From Gemmatimonas groenlandica (GTDB lineage: Bacteria; Gemmatimonadota; Gemmatimonadetes; Gemmatimonadales; Gemmatimonadaceae): DNA of 64,000 nt. The notes under the pieces were generated by a model. It did not search any database. It was not told where the DNA came from and was given only the letters and a program-made list of their open reading frames with translations. Each line of letters starts with the position of its first letter. The first letter of the stretch is position 1. This document shows, piece by piece, positions 1 through 8,156 of the stretch. The stretch is taken from NCBI RefSeq assembly GCF_013004105.1, contig NZ_CP053085.1:2294001-2358000 (forward strand), in the 5' to 3' direction. Position numbers and translations under genes: made by a program.

Positions 1-306
1 GTACGGCAGACCGCCGAACAGATACGGATTCCACTGCGGAATCGCGCCGTCTTTCAGGAACGACTCGGCGCCGAACAACCGGAACGAGTAGCCGGCGATG
101 AACATGTCGGAGCGACCGCCGCCGAACAGCATCTGTCCGGTGAGGAGCGGCCAGAGCAACAGCATCGCCGCGCCAAGACAAAGCGCAAAGGCAAGCGTGT
201 GGTCGAGCGTATACGAACGCGTCGGCCCGGCGCTCGGCGAAGCCGCGCTCGGCGAGGTCGAAATCGTGGAATTGGCGGAAGGCATCGGGGAAAAGTAGAC
301 CGCCAT
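1..306 (-). CDS. YfhO-like multi-pass membrane protein, N-terminal fragment
   Basis: The first 102 codons read inward from an ATG at 306 and run off the window edge. After a Ser/Pro/Thr-rich cytoplasmic start (residues 1-35) comes one hydrophobic segment (about residues 38-58), then the stretch FRLFGAESFLKDGAIPQWNP followed by YLFGGLPY. This tryptophan-proline-rich loop is typical of the YfhO family of bacterial multi-pass membrane proteins (first periplasmic loop of GT-C-like fold proteins). The family is linked to glycosylation of lipoteichoic acids in Firmicutes, but the substrate here is unknown. An alternative ATG lies at codon 8 (285). The gene diverges from the neighbour at 320 with only 13 bp between starts, so one of the two starts may be annotated too far upstream. 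Confidence 0.8.
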   Translation of the reverse strand, partial: MAVYFSPMPSANSTISTSPSAASPSAGPTRSYTLDHTLAFALCLGAAMLLLWPLLTGQMLFGGGRSDMFIAGYSFRLFGAESFLKDGAIPQWNPYLFGGLPY

Positions 307-307
307 A

Positions 308-313
308 TATGAT
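308..313 (+). promoter_or_regulatory. Possible -10 element of a leaderless transcript
   Basis: TATGAT matches the -10 consensus at five of six positions and ends 6 nt before the ATG at 320, the spacing expected if transcription starts at the start codon itself. No Shine-Dalgarno sequence precedes that ATG. I see no -35 element, so this is a weak call. Confidence 0.25.
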
Positions 314-319
314 TCATCT

Positions 320-850
320 ATGCATTACCCTCCACCGGCCGCCGTTTTCGCGCTTTGGCTCATGACCGCCGCCTCGCTGGGTGGCCAAAGTCGGCCACTC
401 GTGGGCAGCGTGGGGCCACAGGCATTCGGACCGCCCGCACCGGCGCCCAAGCCGATCGGAGGCCTGACCTCTCGTCCTCTTCCACGGGGGGAGCCGAGAA
501 TGGGGTACCTGCCCTACCGCGTGGCCGACGCCCCGTTGGCCCGCTCCGGCGTCTCCGTCAGCCCGAGCTCCAGTGCCCCCGATCGCGCCTCCGATCGCGC
601 CTCCGATCGCGCCTCCGATCGCGCCCCGCGTCGCCTGACTTGGACGCCGACGGCCGAGAAGCCGCGTTGGGTCATCGACTCCACGCTCTCCCCGGTGCAG
701 TCGCAGCGCGATCTCATCGTGACCGACATGGTCTGCAACTTCGCCGGCACCTGCCACGAGCGGCGACAGCGTGTGGCAGCACGTTGGGTGGCTCGCTGCG
801 GCTGCTATGCCTTCGCCGACGGGTGGAATCGCGTGTGGCGCGTGGAGTAA
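320..850 (+). CDS. Small secreted protein of unknown function with DRAS repeat
   Basis: 176 residues. Residues 1-22 look like a signal peptide ending near SLGGQ. The middle is low complexity and Pro/Ser/Arg-rich, with four tandem Asp-Arg-Ala-Ser units (last one ends Asp-Arg-Ala-Pro). The C-terminal 70 residues look folded and carry four cysteines (VCNFAGTC and RCGC), suggesting disulfides. I do not recognise the family. It lies upstream of and in the same direction as the hydrolase at 864, with 13 bp between them. An inner ATG at 362 would shorten the signal peptide too much. An overlapping open frame on the other strand has no protein-like features. Confidence 0.6.
   Translation: MHYPPPAAVFALWLMTAASLGGQSRPLVGSVGPQAFGPPAPAPKPIGGLTSRPLPRGEPRMGYLPYRVADAPLARSGVSVSPSSSAPDRASDRASDRASDRAPRRLTWTPTAEKPRWVIDSTLSPVQSQRDLIVTDMVCNFAGTCHERRQRVAARWVARCGCYAFADGWNRVWRVE
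581..628 (+). repeat. 12-bp tandem repeat, four units
   Basis: Units of GATCGCGCCTCC start at 581, 593, 605 and 617; the last differs in its final bases. The period is a multiple of three, so the repeat stays in frame and adds Asp-Arg-Ala-Ser units to the secreted protein. It looks like slippage expansion in a linker. Confidence 0.9.
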
Positions 851-863
851 GTTCCGCCGCACT

Positions 864-1790
864 ATGATACGACGCATTCTTGCAGCCGCCGTCGCCGTTG
901 CCATCATCGCCGCCGGCGTTGCCTTGTACACCCCCGATGCCGATCAGAACACGCTGCGCGCCCGCTACCTGGCGAGCCCCGGCGACCTGCGCACGATCGA
1001 AGGTACGTCGCTGCACGTGCGCGATACCGGACCACGTGATGCGCCGGCGCTGATCCTGCTGCACGGCTTCGGCTCGAGCCTGCACACGTGGGAACCGTGG
1101 GCCCGCGCGCTCGACAGCACGTATCGTGTGATTCGCTTCGACTTGCCCGGCAGCGGCCTGAGCGCCCCTGATCCCACCGGCGACTACGCCGACATGCGCA
1201 GCATGCAGCTGCTGGCCACGCTCATGGACACGCTTGGGCTGCGGCGCGCCACCTTGATCGGCAACTCGATGGGCGGCCGCATCGCCTGGTCGTTCGCCGC
1301 CCGCTATCCCGAGCGCGTGGAGAAGCTGGTGCTGATCTCGCCCGACGGGTTCGCGAGTCCGGGCTTCGAGTATGGGAAGCCCGCCGAGGTACCGTTCGCG
1401 CTGTCGATGATGCGGTACGTGATGCCGATGCCGTTGCTGCGCATGAGTCTCGAACCGGCCTATGCCGATCGCCGCACCATGACCGACAGTCTGGCGACGC
1501 GCTATTACGACCTCATGCTCGCGCCGGGCGCCCGTGACGCGATGCTGCAGCGCATGCGTCAGACGATCCTGACCGATCCCGTGCCGCAGCTCCAAAAGAT
1601 TCAGGCACCAACGTTGCTGTTGTGGGGGCAGCAGGACGCGATGATCCCCTTCAGCAACGCCGCCGACTACACGAAGGCGCTGCCGCATGCGACGCTTGTC
1701 CCGCTGCCCAACGTGGGACATCTGCCGTTCGAGGAGTCCCCCGACGCGTCGCTGGTTCCGTTGCTCCGGTTTCTCAGGGGCGCGAACTAA
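864..1790 (+). CDS. Membrane-anchored or secreted alpha/beta hydrolase
   Basis: 308 residues. An N-terminal hydrophobic segment (residues 5-22) anchors or exports the protein. The alpha/beta-hydrolase fold is marked by the oxyanion-hole motif LLHGFGSS (about residue 66), the nucleophile elbow GNSMGG (about 133), the acid in WGQQDAMIP (about 255) and the histidine in NVGHLPFEE (about 285). This is a complete Ser-Asp-His triad of the esterase, haloperoxidase or C-C hydrolase type; the substrate is unknown. The frame stays open upstream to an ATG at 771, but the hydrophobic signal starts right at 864, so I use that start. It is followed 37 bp later by the dehydrogenase gene in the same direction. 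Confidence 0.85.
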   Translation: MIRRILAAAVAVAIIAAGVALYTPDADQNTLRARYLASPGDLRTIEGTSLHVRDTGPRDAPALILLHGFGSSLHTWEPWARALDSTYRVIRFDLPGSGLSAPDPTGDYADMRSMQLLATLMDTLGLRRATLIGNSMGGRIAWSFAARYPERVEKLVLISPDGFASPGFEYGKPAEVPFALSMMRYVMPMPLLRMSLEPAYADRRTMTDSLATRYYDLMLAPGARDAMLQRMRQTILTDPVPQLQKIQAPTLLLWGQQDAMIPFSNAADYTKALPHATLVPLPNVGHLPFEESPDASLVPLLRFLRGAN

Positions 1791-1827
1791 GCGGGTGTCG
1801 CACCGCCTCTCCCACTGAGAAGATTCC

Positions 1828-2748
1828 ATGGCTCGACGCGTCGCCATCATCGGCACCGGCTGGGTAGGATCGAGCGTCGCCATTTCCACGCTGCAGCTGG
1901 GCGTGGCCGACGAGCTCCTGCTGTACGATGCGCGCACCGAGGTCGCCGAGGGGGAGGCGATGGATCTCGCGCAGGGGAGTTCGTTCTATCCGGGCGCCAC
2001 CGTGCGCACGGCGTCGATCGAGGAGATGATCGACGCCGACGCGGTCGTGATCGCGGCCGGGCGCAACGGCAAGCCGGGCGAATCGCGACTGGCCCTGTTG
2101 CGCGACAACGCGATACTCGCGCGTGAACTCGGCGCGCGACTCTCGGCTGCGCGCGGTGTGATTGTCGTCGTCACCAATCCGGTCGACGTACTCACGCGCG
2201 TGGTACTGGAAGCCTCGGGGCTGCCGCCCGCTCGCGTGATCGGCACCGGCACCATGCTCGATACGGCCAGACTCCGCGAAGCACTCGGGCGCGCCCTCGA
2301 CCTCGATCCGCGCTCGGTGCATGCGCAGGTGGTCGGCGAACACGGCGACTCCGAGGTGGTGCTTTGGTCCGGTGTGCAGATCGGCGGAGTGCCGCTGGCG
2401 CAGTGGCCAGGATGGAGTGCCGACCGCGAATCGTCGCTGGCCAACGAGGTACGCACCGCCGCCTACGAGATCATCAAGCGTAAAGGCGCGACGAATCACG
2501 CGATCGGATTGGTCACGGCGACCTTACTCCGAACCGTGCTGCGCGGGGAGCGACGCGTGCTGACGGTGTCACGCTGGCACGAGGGCGCGTCTGGCGTCCG
2601 CGATGTGGCGCTGTCGATGCCGACCATCGTGGGCAGCGGCGGCGCCGAGCTCGTGCTCGAACCCGCGATGGTACCGCAGGAACGCGAGCGCCTCGAGCAT
2701 TCGGCGCAGGTGCTGCGCGATGCATACGCGAGTGTGCGCGACGCCTAG
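1828..2748 (+). CDS. L-lactate dehydrogenase-like NAD-dependent 2-hydroxyacid dehydrogenase
   Basis: 306 residues, the normal length for the LDH/MDH family. The Rossmann loop is GTGWVGSS (residues 9-16). Catalytic features are present: VTNPVDVLT, the Asp-Arg pair in MLDTARL, and VGEHGDSE with the proton-relay histidine. The overall pattern (DTARLREAL, GEHGDSEVVLWSG) is LDH rather than MDH. The residue at the substrate-specificity position (102 in dogfish numbering, Gln in LDH, Arg in MDH) is Gly here, in AGRNGKPGESR, so pyruvate specificity should not be assumed. It would interconvert a 2-oxoacid and its L-2-hydroxyacid in the cytoplasm with NADH. It is convergent with the cyclase-family gene that ends at 2756. 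Confidence 0.85.
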   Translation: MARRVAIIGTGWVGSSVAISTLQLGVADELLLYDARTEVAEGEAMDLAQGSSFYPGATVRTASIEEMIDADAVVIAAGRNGKPGESRLALLRDNAILARELGARLSAARGVIVVVTNPVDVLTRVVLEASGLPPARVIGTGTMLDTARLREALGRALDLDPRSVHAQVVGEHGDSEVVLWSGVQIGGVPLAQWPGWSADRESSLANEVRTAAYEIIKRKGATNHAIGLVTATLLRTVLRGERRVLTVSRWHEGASGVRDVALSMPTIVGSGGAELVLEPAMVPQERERLEHSAQVLRDAYASVRDA

Positions 2749-2755
2749 GGGCTTA

Positions 2756-3427
2756 TCAGCCGACCGTCGCGAAAGCGCGCACGGGAAAGGTCCCCACCCC
2801 GACAAGCTTGGGCGGCACGGCCGTGAAGGTGAAACCGGCGTCGGGCAGCGACTGCAGGTTGCACAGATGCTCGGCAATCAGGATCTCTTCGCGCAGCAAC
2901 ACCGTATGCACCGGGCGCGAGCCGCCGTCGGTGTTGTCGATGTTGAACGAGTCGATGCCGACCAATACCGCGCCGGCCTCACGCAACCAGATTGCCGCCT
3001 GCTCGGTGAGATACGGATGCCCCTCGAAGTACGCGTCGGTGCCCCAGTGCGCGTCCCAGCCGGTATGCACCAGTACCGCCTTGCCGCGCACGTCGGGCCG
3101 CGAGAGCAGCGCCGACAGCTGCGCCACATCGATCGCGCGTCCATCACGCTCGGTCGCTCGCACCACGAGAGCGGGTTGATCGACGAACCGCTCGAGCGGC
3201 ATGGACGCCGTGTCGCGTCCGTCGGCATAGCGATGAAACGGGCAGTCGATATAAGTACCCGTGTTCGTGATCAGCTCCACCCGACCGATCTGAAACTCGG
3301 TGCCTGGCTCGTACAGCGCACGTGACGCGTCGCGACTCAGGTAGTCGCAGATGACCGGCGCTGGCAGACCCTTGTAGTACACCACACCATCTTCGATCGC
3401 GTGGCTCAGGTCTACCAGCGTGTGCAT
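2756..3427 (-). CDS. Cyclase-family (kynurenine formamidase-like) hydrolase
   Basis: 223 residues of the PF04199 cyclase fold. The family motif HxGTHxDxPxH appears as NTGTYIDCPFH near residue 55: the Asp and the last His are kept, while the first two His are Asn and Tyr. Further family marks are VHTGWDAHWG, VGIDSFNIDN and the closing FTAVPPKLVGVGTFPVRAFA. True kynurenine formamidases hydrolyse N-formylkynurenine; the changed motif makes metal binding and substrate uncertain. No kynurenine-pathway gene is nearby. The start ATG at 3427 follows 8 bp after the SOD stop at 3436, so the two are probably one transcript. Confidence 0.8.
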   Translation of the reverse strand: MHTLVDLSHAIEDGVVYYKGLPAPVICDYLSRDASRALYEPGTEFQIGRVELITNTGTYIDCPFHRYADGRDTASMPLERFVDQPALVVRATERDGRAIDVAQLSALLSRPDVRGKAVLVHTGWDAHWGTDAYFEGHPYLTEQAAIWLREAGAVLVGIDSFNIDNTDGGSRPVHTVLLREEILIAEHLCNLQSLPDAGFTFTAVPPKLVGVGTFPVRAFATVG

Positions 3428-3435
3428 GGGCGTGC

Positions 3436-4053
3436 TCAGGAGCCGGAGGCCACGCCGCAGGCGATGCGCGCGCCCGAGTTTCCCGACGGATCGGTCTTGT
3501 AGTCGTCGGCGGTCGCATGAATCACGATGGCCGCACCATCGGCGTCGAGCAGCGGGTTTTCGCCGCGCAGCGAACCGGCCGGCGTCGACATCTTCACGAC
3601 GACGCTGCTGTCGGCACCGACCGTGAGATTCATCAAGTCACCGTGATGCGGGCCAGCCTGGTTCGTGCTGCCGTGCTGCTTGGGCGTCGGGCTCCAGTGC
3701 GGTCCGGCGCTGGCGAAATCAGGAGCGTCGCAACGGCCGACCGCATGGATATGCATGCCGTGCACGCCCGGTGGCAGGCCGCGCAACGTGCCATCCACCG
3801 AAATCGCGGCACCCGCGTCGGCGAGCGTGAGCACGCCGAGTTCACGGCCACCGGCATCGACGACCTTCGCGGTCACGCCGGTGCTGGCACCTGCCGTCGC
3901 GGTGGAGTCGAGGGTCAGCGACGCGGCGGAATCGGCCGCCATGGCCGAATCCTTGGCCGAGGCATCCTCGGCTTTGCTGCAGGCCGCGAAGAGGAGCGCG
4001 GCACCGAGCGCGGCGGTGGCGCGGGTGGCGAAGCGGGGCGAGTGGGGGCGCAT
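3436..4053 (-). CDS. sodC: Cu/Zn superoxide dismutase, lipoprotein
   Basis: 205 residues. The lipobox LLFAAC (Cys about residue 26) indicates a lipid-anchored envelope protein. The Cu/Zn SOD domain keeps its ligands: HIH in GMHIHAVG, the His of GPHWSP, KQHG, HHGD with the zinc Asp, and the late copper His in VIHATADDY. The disulfide pair is also kept (Cys after GR and Cys of RIACGV). It converts superoxide to peroxide and oxygen in the periplasm. A linker rich in Ala/Ser/Asp (residues 27-55) separates anchor and domain. The frame is open further upstream, but the signal sequence fixes the start at 4053, with AGGA 8 bp before it. It diverges from the amine oxidase at 4150 over 96 bp. Confidence 0.92.
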   Translation of the reverse strand: MRPHSPRFATRATAALGAALLFAACSKAEDASAKDSAMAADSAASLTLDSTATAGASTGVTAKVVDAGGRELGVLTLADAGAAISVDGTLRGLPPGVHGMHIHAVGRCDAPDFASAGPHWSPTPKQHGSTNQAGPHHGDLMNLTVGADSSVVVKMSTPAGSLRGENPLLDADGAAIVIHATADDYKTDPSGNSGARIACGVASGS

Positions 4054-4149
4054 AGGCGTGTCCTGGCTGATTGGGAGATGGGGGCAGAGGTACAAGTCTA
4101 CTGCACGGGCCGTGCTAGGCGAGCCGACTTGCGGTAGCTTGCCCGCCCG

Positions 4150-5307
4150 ATGAACGACAGCCGCCTCCCAGCATCCATACCCGTCCACGCCGACGTCGCC
4201 GTTGTAGGCGGCGGTCTGGCCGGTCTCACGGCCGCCTGGCAGCTCGCGGCGTCGGGACAGCGCGTGACCCTGTTCGAGGCCCGATCGCGCCTTGGCGGCC
4301 GCGTGCTGACCGTCCCGGCCGCCCCCTTCGCCGACCGCGCCTGGCTGGATCTCGGCCCCGCGTGGTTCTGGCCGCATCAGCAGCACATTCGCGCGCTCGT
4401 GGCGCGCTTCGAGCTCCCCGTGTTCGCGCAGCACCGCGACGGGCTCGCGAGGTACGAAGCCGGAGCCGGACGCGCCCCGGAGTCGTTCGATGCTTCAGGA
4501 CAGTCCGACGCGTCGTATCGCCTGGCCGGCGGCATGACGGCGCTCACGCAGGCGCTGTATGCCGCCACGCAGACCGGGCCGACACCGGTCACCGTGCATC
4601 TCGACGCGGAGGTGCACACGCTGACCCTGCAACCCGACGGCGTAACCATCGACGGCACTGGCTTCAGCGCAACGGCCCGTCGCGTCATCGTCGCCGCTCC
4701 GCCGCGGGTCGTGGCGCGTGACATCCTGTTCGCGCCGCCGCTCTCCGACGCGATGCGGGCGACGCTCACCGACACGGTGACGTGGATGGGTCATGCGATG
4801 AAGTGCGTCGTGACCTACGACACGCCGTTCTGGCGCCACGCAGGGCGCTCGGGATACGCCGTGAGCTGGGGCGGACCGCTGCAGGAAATTCACGACGCGT
4901 GCATGGCGCCGCACGACGGATCGTCGGCCGGCTACGCGCTCATGGGCTTCGTGACAGCGCGCACCACTGTCGCCGCACGGGCATTCCGCGACGCGAGCCT
5001 CGACGAACGCCGCACAGCGGTGTTGGCCCAACTGTCTCGGTTATTCGGCCAGGAAGCGCTCAACGCCATAGGCTATGACGAGTATGACTGGACGCGAGAT
5101 CCGCTCAGCTGCGGACCGCTCGACGAGATGCCGCCGTCTACGCATCCCGACTACGGGCATGCGCTTTTCAGCGGCGATGCATGGAATGGTCGCCTCATCT
5201 GGGCCGGCTCGGAAACCTCCGCGATTGGTGGCGGGTATCTCGATGGAGCCGTGGCGTCGGGTTCGCGCGCCGCTCGCGCAGTGCTCTCCTTCGCCGAGTC
5301 GTCGTGA
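4150..5307 (+). CDS. FAD-dependent amine oxidase family protein
   Basis: 385 residues, a little short for monoamine oxidases (about 450). The dinucleotide motif VVGGGLAGLTAAW is at residues 18-30, followed by LFEARSRLGGRV, the GG doublet typical of the amine-oxidase/phytoene-desaturase group. The C-terminal FAD signature GSETSAIGGGYLDGAVASG is intact. It would oxidise an amine or similar substrate; the substrate is unknown. It lacks a signal peptide, so cytoplasmic. Its TGA stop overlaps the GTG start of the M23 peptidase, which indicates translational coupling. Confidence 0.85.
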   Translation: MNDSRLPASIPVHADVAVVGGGLAGLTAAWQLAASGQRVTLFEARSRLGGRVLTVPAAPFADRAWLDLGPAWFWPHQQHIRALVARFELPVFAQHRDGLARYEAGAGRAPESFDASGQSDASYRLAGGMTALTQALYAATQTGPTPVTVHLDAEVHTLTLQPDGVTIDGTGFSATARRVIVAAPPRVVARDILFAPPLSDAMRATLTDTVTWMGHAMKCVVTYDTPFWRHAGRSGYAVSWGGPLQEIHDACMAPHDGSSAGYALMGFVTARTTVAARAFRDASLDERRTAVLAQLSRLFGQEALNAIGYDEYDWTRDPLSCGPLDEMPPSTHPDYGHALFSGDAWNGRLIWAGSETSAIGGGYLDGAVASGSRAARAVLSFAESS

Positions 5308-6227
5308 ACGTGTCTGCCCCGCTGCACACCGCCCCGCTGCACACCGCCGCGCTGTTGGTCGCGATGTGGCTCTCGAGCGACCCTGCGTTTCGTGAACGCA
5401 CGACGGCCTGTCCAGCGCCCTCCGACTTCGTCTGGCAACCGGCGTCGCCGAAGGCTGGCTCGCTCTTTCGCGTGACGACCTCCGCGCGCACGCTTGCAGC
5501 TACACGCGCTGCACTGACGACGGCACTCACCGCCACCATTGCCGGTGAGCCCCTGCACTTCCGCGTCACCGGTGACTCGGCCATCGCCATCGCGGCGGTG
5601 CCGATTGATTCCACGACCGGCATCACGATGGCGTGGCCCTGTGCTGGCGAGGCGTGGGGGAACGTGCGCATCGTGACGACCGCCGGGAGCTACACGCTCG
5701 AGCGCCTGCGAGTCGCACCGCGCTTTGGCGCGCCACCCGATTCGGCCACGGCCGAACGCATGCGCGTGGAAGCCGAGCGTGCGGCCGCCGTCTCACGAAA
5801 CGCGCACGACACGCCGCGACTCTGGTCGACGGCATTTCTCGCGCCGCGGCCGTCGCGCATCACAAGTCCGTTCGGCGGCGGTCGCACCTTCAACGGTGCC
5901 GTGACCAGTCGTCATATGGGCACCGACTACGCCGGCGCGGTGGGCGCGCCGGTGCGCGCGGCCAACCGCGGCGTGGTCCGCATCGTCGATGCGTTCACAC
6001 TCGGCGGCAACGTGGTTTATCTCGATCACGGCGAAGGACTCGTCACGGCGTATCTGCATCTCAGTAAACAACTGGTGTCGGTCGGTGACACCGTCGCGCG
6101 TGGCGACACGATCGGACGCGTCGGTGCCACGGGTCGCGTGACGGGGCCGCACCTGCACTTCATTGCGCGCTACGGCACCATCACCGTGGATCCGGCGGGA
6201 CTCAGCTCGCTCGCGCGTTCGCGCTGA
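5304..6227 (+). CDS. M23 (LytM-type) peptidase, exported
   Basis: 307 residues from the GTG at 5304, which overlaps the preceding stop (GTGA); an inner ATG at 5364 is possible. The N-terminus is a signal sequence that includes a 15-bp tandem duplication. Residues 30-180 form an uncharacterised beta-rich domain. The C-terminal LytM domain has the zinc ligands HMGTD and HLHF, plus AVGAPVRAANRGVV and GATGRVTGPHLHF. M23 enzymes cut peptide bridges of peptidoglycan in the envelope, or act as activators of amidases when inactive; all ligands are present here, so it is likely active. It is convergent with the DUF1499 gene, 4 bp apart. Confidence 0.88.
   Translation: MNVSAPLHTAPLHTAALLVAMWLSSDPAFRERTTACPAPSDFVWQPASPKAGSLFRVTTSARTLAATRAALTTALTATIAGEPLHFRVTGDSAIAIAAVPIDSTTGITMAWPCAGEAWGNVRIVTTAGSYTLERLRVAPRFGAPPDSATAERMRVEAERAAAVSRNAHDTPRLWSTAFLAPRPSRITSPFGGGRTFNGAVTSRHMGTDYAGAVGAPVRAANRGVVRIVDAFTLGGNVVYLDHGEGLVTAYLHLSKQLVSVGDTVARGDTIGRVGATGRVTGPHLHFIARYGTITVDPAGLSSLARSR
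5317..5346 (+). repeat. 15-bp perfect tandem duplication
   Basis: CCCCGCTGCACACCG occurs twice in a row at 5317 and 5332, giving the repeated peptide PLHTA in the signal region of the M23 peptidase. The duplication keeps the frame. Confidence 0.95.
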
Positions 6228-6231
6228 GCGA

Positions 6232-6945
6232 CTAGCGCTGCAGTTCGCGCAGGTAACGCGCGATGCGTGCGGCGTTGGCGCCGACATCACTGCGGCCCAC
6301 GCGGGACACCGACCGTACATCGATGCGAGAGCCACCGTTCTCTGCGCGGATACGCACGACGACGTCGTCCTTGAAGCCGAACCAGGTCGTGGTGGCGGTG
6401 GCTTCGAGGCGACCGCTGGGCGAGTCTCCGGCGACGATCTCCCATCCCATCACCTTCGCGGCGGCGACGGCACGCTCGAAGGCGGCCAACGGCGGCACGG
6501 GCAGCATGAGTGGCTGCACGTCGGGGTACGCCGCCCGCTGCAGCGCGGCGATGCTGTCGCCGGCATACACGGCGGAGTTCGTGGCCGACGCACGCAGCGG
6601 CAAGACCGCCACGAATGCCGGCGGGTCCGTCATGTCCGTCGTGATGTCATGGATCGGCGGTACCTGCTTCGCGGTTTGCGAAAAACGATACGGCACGCCG
6701 ATCGTGATTCCCGCCAGCACCAAGCCGAACACCAGCGCGACACGACTGCTTCCGCTACGCCTTGTAACGATCAGCGCCAACACACAGGCAATGCCGGCCG
6801 CGACGCCAACGTAGGCCGAGTAGCGCAGCATCGACAGCCCGGTGCGGTAGTGCCACACACCGAAGCGCGTCCCCAGGCCCGACGCGGCCAGCATCACGAT
6901 GCCGGCCACCGCAAGCAGCACAGCCAACGCGCGGAGCGGTTTCAC
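6232..6945 (-). CDS. DUF1499 family membrane protein
   Basis: 237 residues. Three predicted membrane helices come first (about residues 5-23, 42-61 and 69-86), followed by a soluble DUF1499 domain with the family pattern PPAFVAVLPLRASATN and, near the end, ATTTWFGFKDDVVVRI and SVSRVGRSDVGANAARI. DUF1499 has no settled biochemical role. It lies 33 bp downstream of the fatty acid desaturase in the same direction, so the two may be co-transcribed and act in membrane homeostasis; that link is inference. Confidence 0.82.
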   Translation of the reverse strand: MKPLRALAVLLAVAGIVMLAASGLGTRFGVWHYRTGLSMLRYSAYVGVAAGIACVLALIVTRRSGSSRVALVFGLVLAGITIGVPYRFSQTAKQVPPIHDITTDMTDPPAFVAVLPLRASATNSAVYAGDSIAALQRAAYPDVQPLMLPVPPLAAFERAVAAAKVMGWEIVAGDSPSGRLEATATTTWFGFKDDVVVRIRAENGGSRIDVRSVSRVGRSDVGANAARIARYLRELQR

Positions 6946-6978
6946 GTGACGGCTCCGGCGTTGGCATGCATCACGGAA

Positions 6979-7998
6979 TTACGCCGCCTGGACGTCGCTG
7001 AAGCGCACCAGACGCTTCGTTTCCTCGTCGTACAGCGCCAGACGCAGCGCCTTCACACCCATGCCGATCGTCATCAAGGGCGCGGCCTCGAAGATCGGAT
7101 TGTCGTCGTGCGCTTCCTGCAACCGGAAGTTCGGGATCTTCGGGCCGATGTGGTGCACGTGGTGCAAGCCGATGCTGCCGGTGAACCACTGCAGGATCGG
7201 ATGGAGACGCAAATGCGAGCTGCCCGTGATCGCGGCCGTCGCGTAGTCCCACTCATCATGCGTTTCCCAGTATGCATCCTCGAACTGGTGCTGCACGTAG
7301 AACAGCCAGATACCGGCGGCGGCGGCCACGTACATGCATGGCAGATAGACCAGCAGGAACGCGCGCGGCCCCCACAGCAGAATCGACACGGTGATCGCTG
7401 CGGCGATCGCCAGATTCGTATACCACACGCTGTACAGCTGTTTGGTTTTCGTGGCCTTGCTGCGACCACGGAATCGCTGATTCAGCATGAGGTGGAGCGG
7501 ACCGACCAGCATGAGCGACAGCGGATGACGAATGAGCCGGTAGATGAGGCGCCCGCGCGCATCGCGCTCGAGATACTCCTTCACCGTGATCGTGGGTACG
7601 TCGCCATGACCGCGACGATCGAGATCACCCGACGAGGCATGATGCAACGCGTGGTCACGGCGCCACTGCGCAAACGGCGTCAGTGTCAGCACACCCGTCA
7701 CGAAGCCCAGCGCATCGTTCACCTTGGGCCACGGGAGAAACGACGAATGCGCGCAGTCGTGCATAATGATGAACGTGCGCACCAGCAAACCGGCGCCGGG
7801 CAACACGAGCAACGCCGTAACCCAGGGGGCGACGTCGATGAAGTAGTACATCGCCCACAACAGCGCACCCAAAGGAACGAGCGTATTCACCACTTGCCAC
7901 AAGGCGCGACGGACATCCGCACCGGCATACTTGGCAACGATCGCGGTCCACTCCGAGCGGGGGACCTCCAACGTGCGGGACTGGAGCAACTCAGCCAT
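6979..7998 (-). CDS. Membrane fatty acid desaturase
   Basis: 339 residues with the three histidine boxes of membrane di-iron desaturases: HDCAHSS (about residue 80), HALHH (about 116) and HHVHH (about 275). Hydrophobic segments flank the boxes in the usual two-plus-two arrangement. The box spacing and the form HDCAHSSFLP resemble the acyl-lipid delta-12/omega-3 group. It would introduce a cis double bond into membrane acyl chains using di-iron and an electron donor such as ferredoxin, a common response to cold. Donor and regiospecificity cannot be read from the sequence. A perfect inverted repeat lies 62-93 bp upstream of the start. Confidence 0.9.
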   Translation of the reverse strand: MAELLQSRTLEVPRSEWTAIVAKYAGADVRRALWQVVNTLVPLGALLWAMYYFIDVAPWVTALLVLPGAGLLVRTFIIMHDCAHSSFLPWPKVNDALGFVTGVLTLTPFAQWRRDHALHHASSGDLDRRGHGDVPTITVKEYLERDARGRLIYRLIRHPLSLMLVGPLHLMLNQRFRGRSKATKTKQLYSVWYTNLAIAAAITVSILLWGPRAFLLVYLPCMYVAAAAGIWLFYVQHQFEDAYWETHDEWDYATAAITGSSHLRLHPILQWFTGSIGLHHVHHIGPKIPNFRLQEAHDDNPIFEAAPLMTIGMGVKALRLALYDEETKRLVRFSDVQAA

Positions 7999-8059
7999 GC
8001 AGGCAATGACCTGAAAACGAGGGCGGGAAGGCGCAGCAACGGCGCGCCGATACGTATGA

Positions 8060-8091
8060 ACTATCGCAGGAACACCGAACTCGGCGATAGT
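8060..8091. promoter_or_regulatory. Inverted repeat upstream of the desaturase, candidate operator
   Basis: ACTATCGC (8060-8067) and GCGATAGT (8084-8091) are perfect complements separated by 16 bp. The element sits in the 158-bp gap between the desaturase start (7998) and the end of the next gene (8157). Arm-centre spacing of 24 bp would place both arms on about the same face of the helix. A regulator-binding site is likelier than a terminator because there is no T-rich tail. Confidence 0.35.
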
Positions 8092-8156
8092 CCTAGTGCA
8101 AGGAATACGCGCCGCCAGTGGTTCCCGCTGACGTGATACACCCGTAATCCCGACAG

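Noticed and set aside
581-628. CRISPR-like short repeats
   Set aside because: Units are 12 bp, contiguous, in frame and without spacers.
714-1937. A 407-codon minus-strand frame across the hydrolase
   Set aside because: Low-complexity Arg/His/Gln composition; the plus-strand hydrolase with a complete triad is the real gene.
4054-4434. N-terminal extension of the SOD frame
   Set aside because: It would overlap the divergent amine oxidase and bury the signal peptide inside the protein.
6163-8136. A 657-codon open frame on the plus strand
   Set aside because: It is antisense to the DUF1499 and desaturase genes, is extremely Arg/His/Gln-rich, and arises from GC-skewed codon positions.
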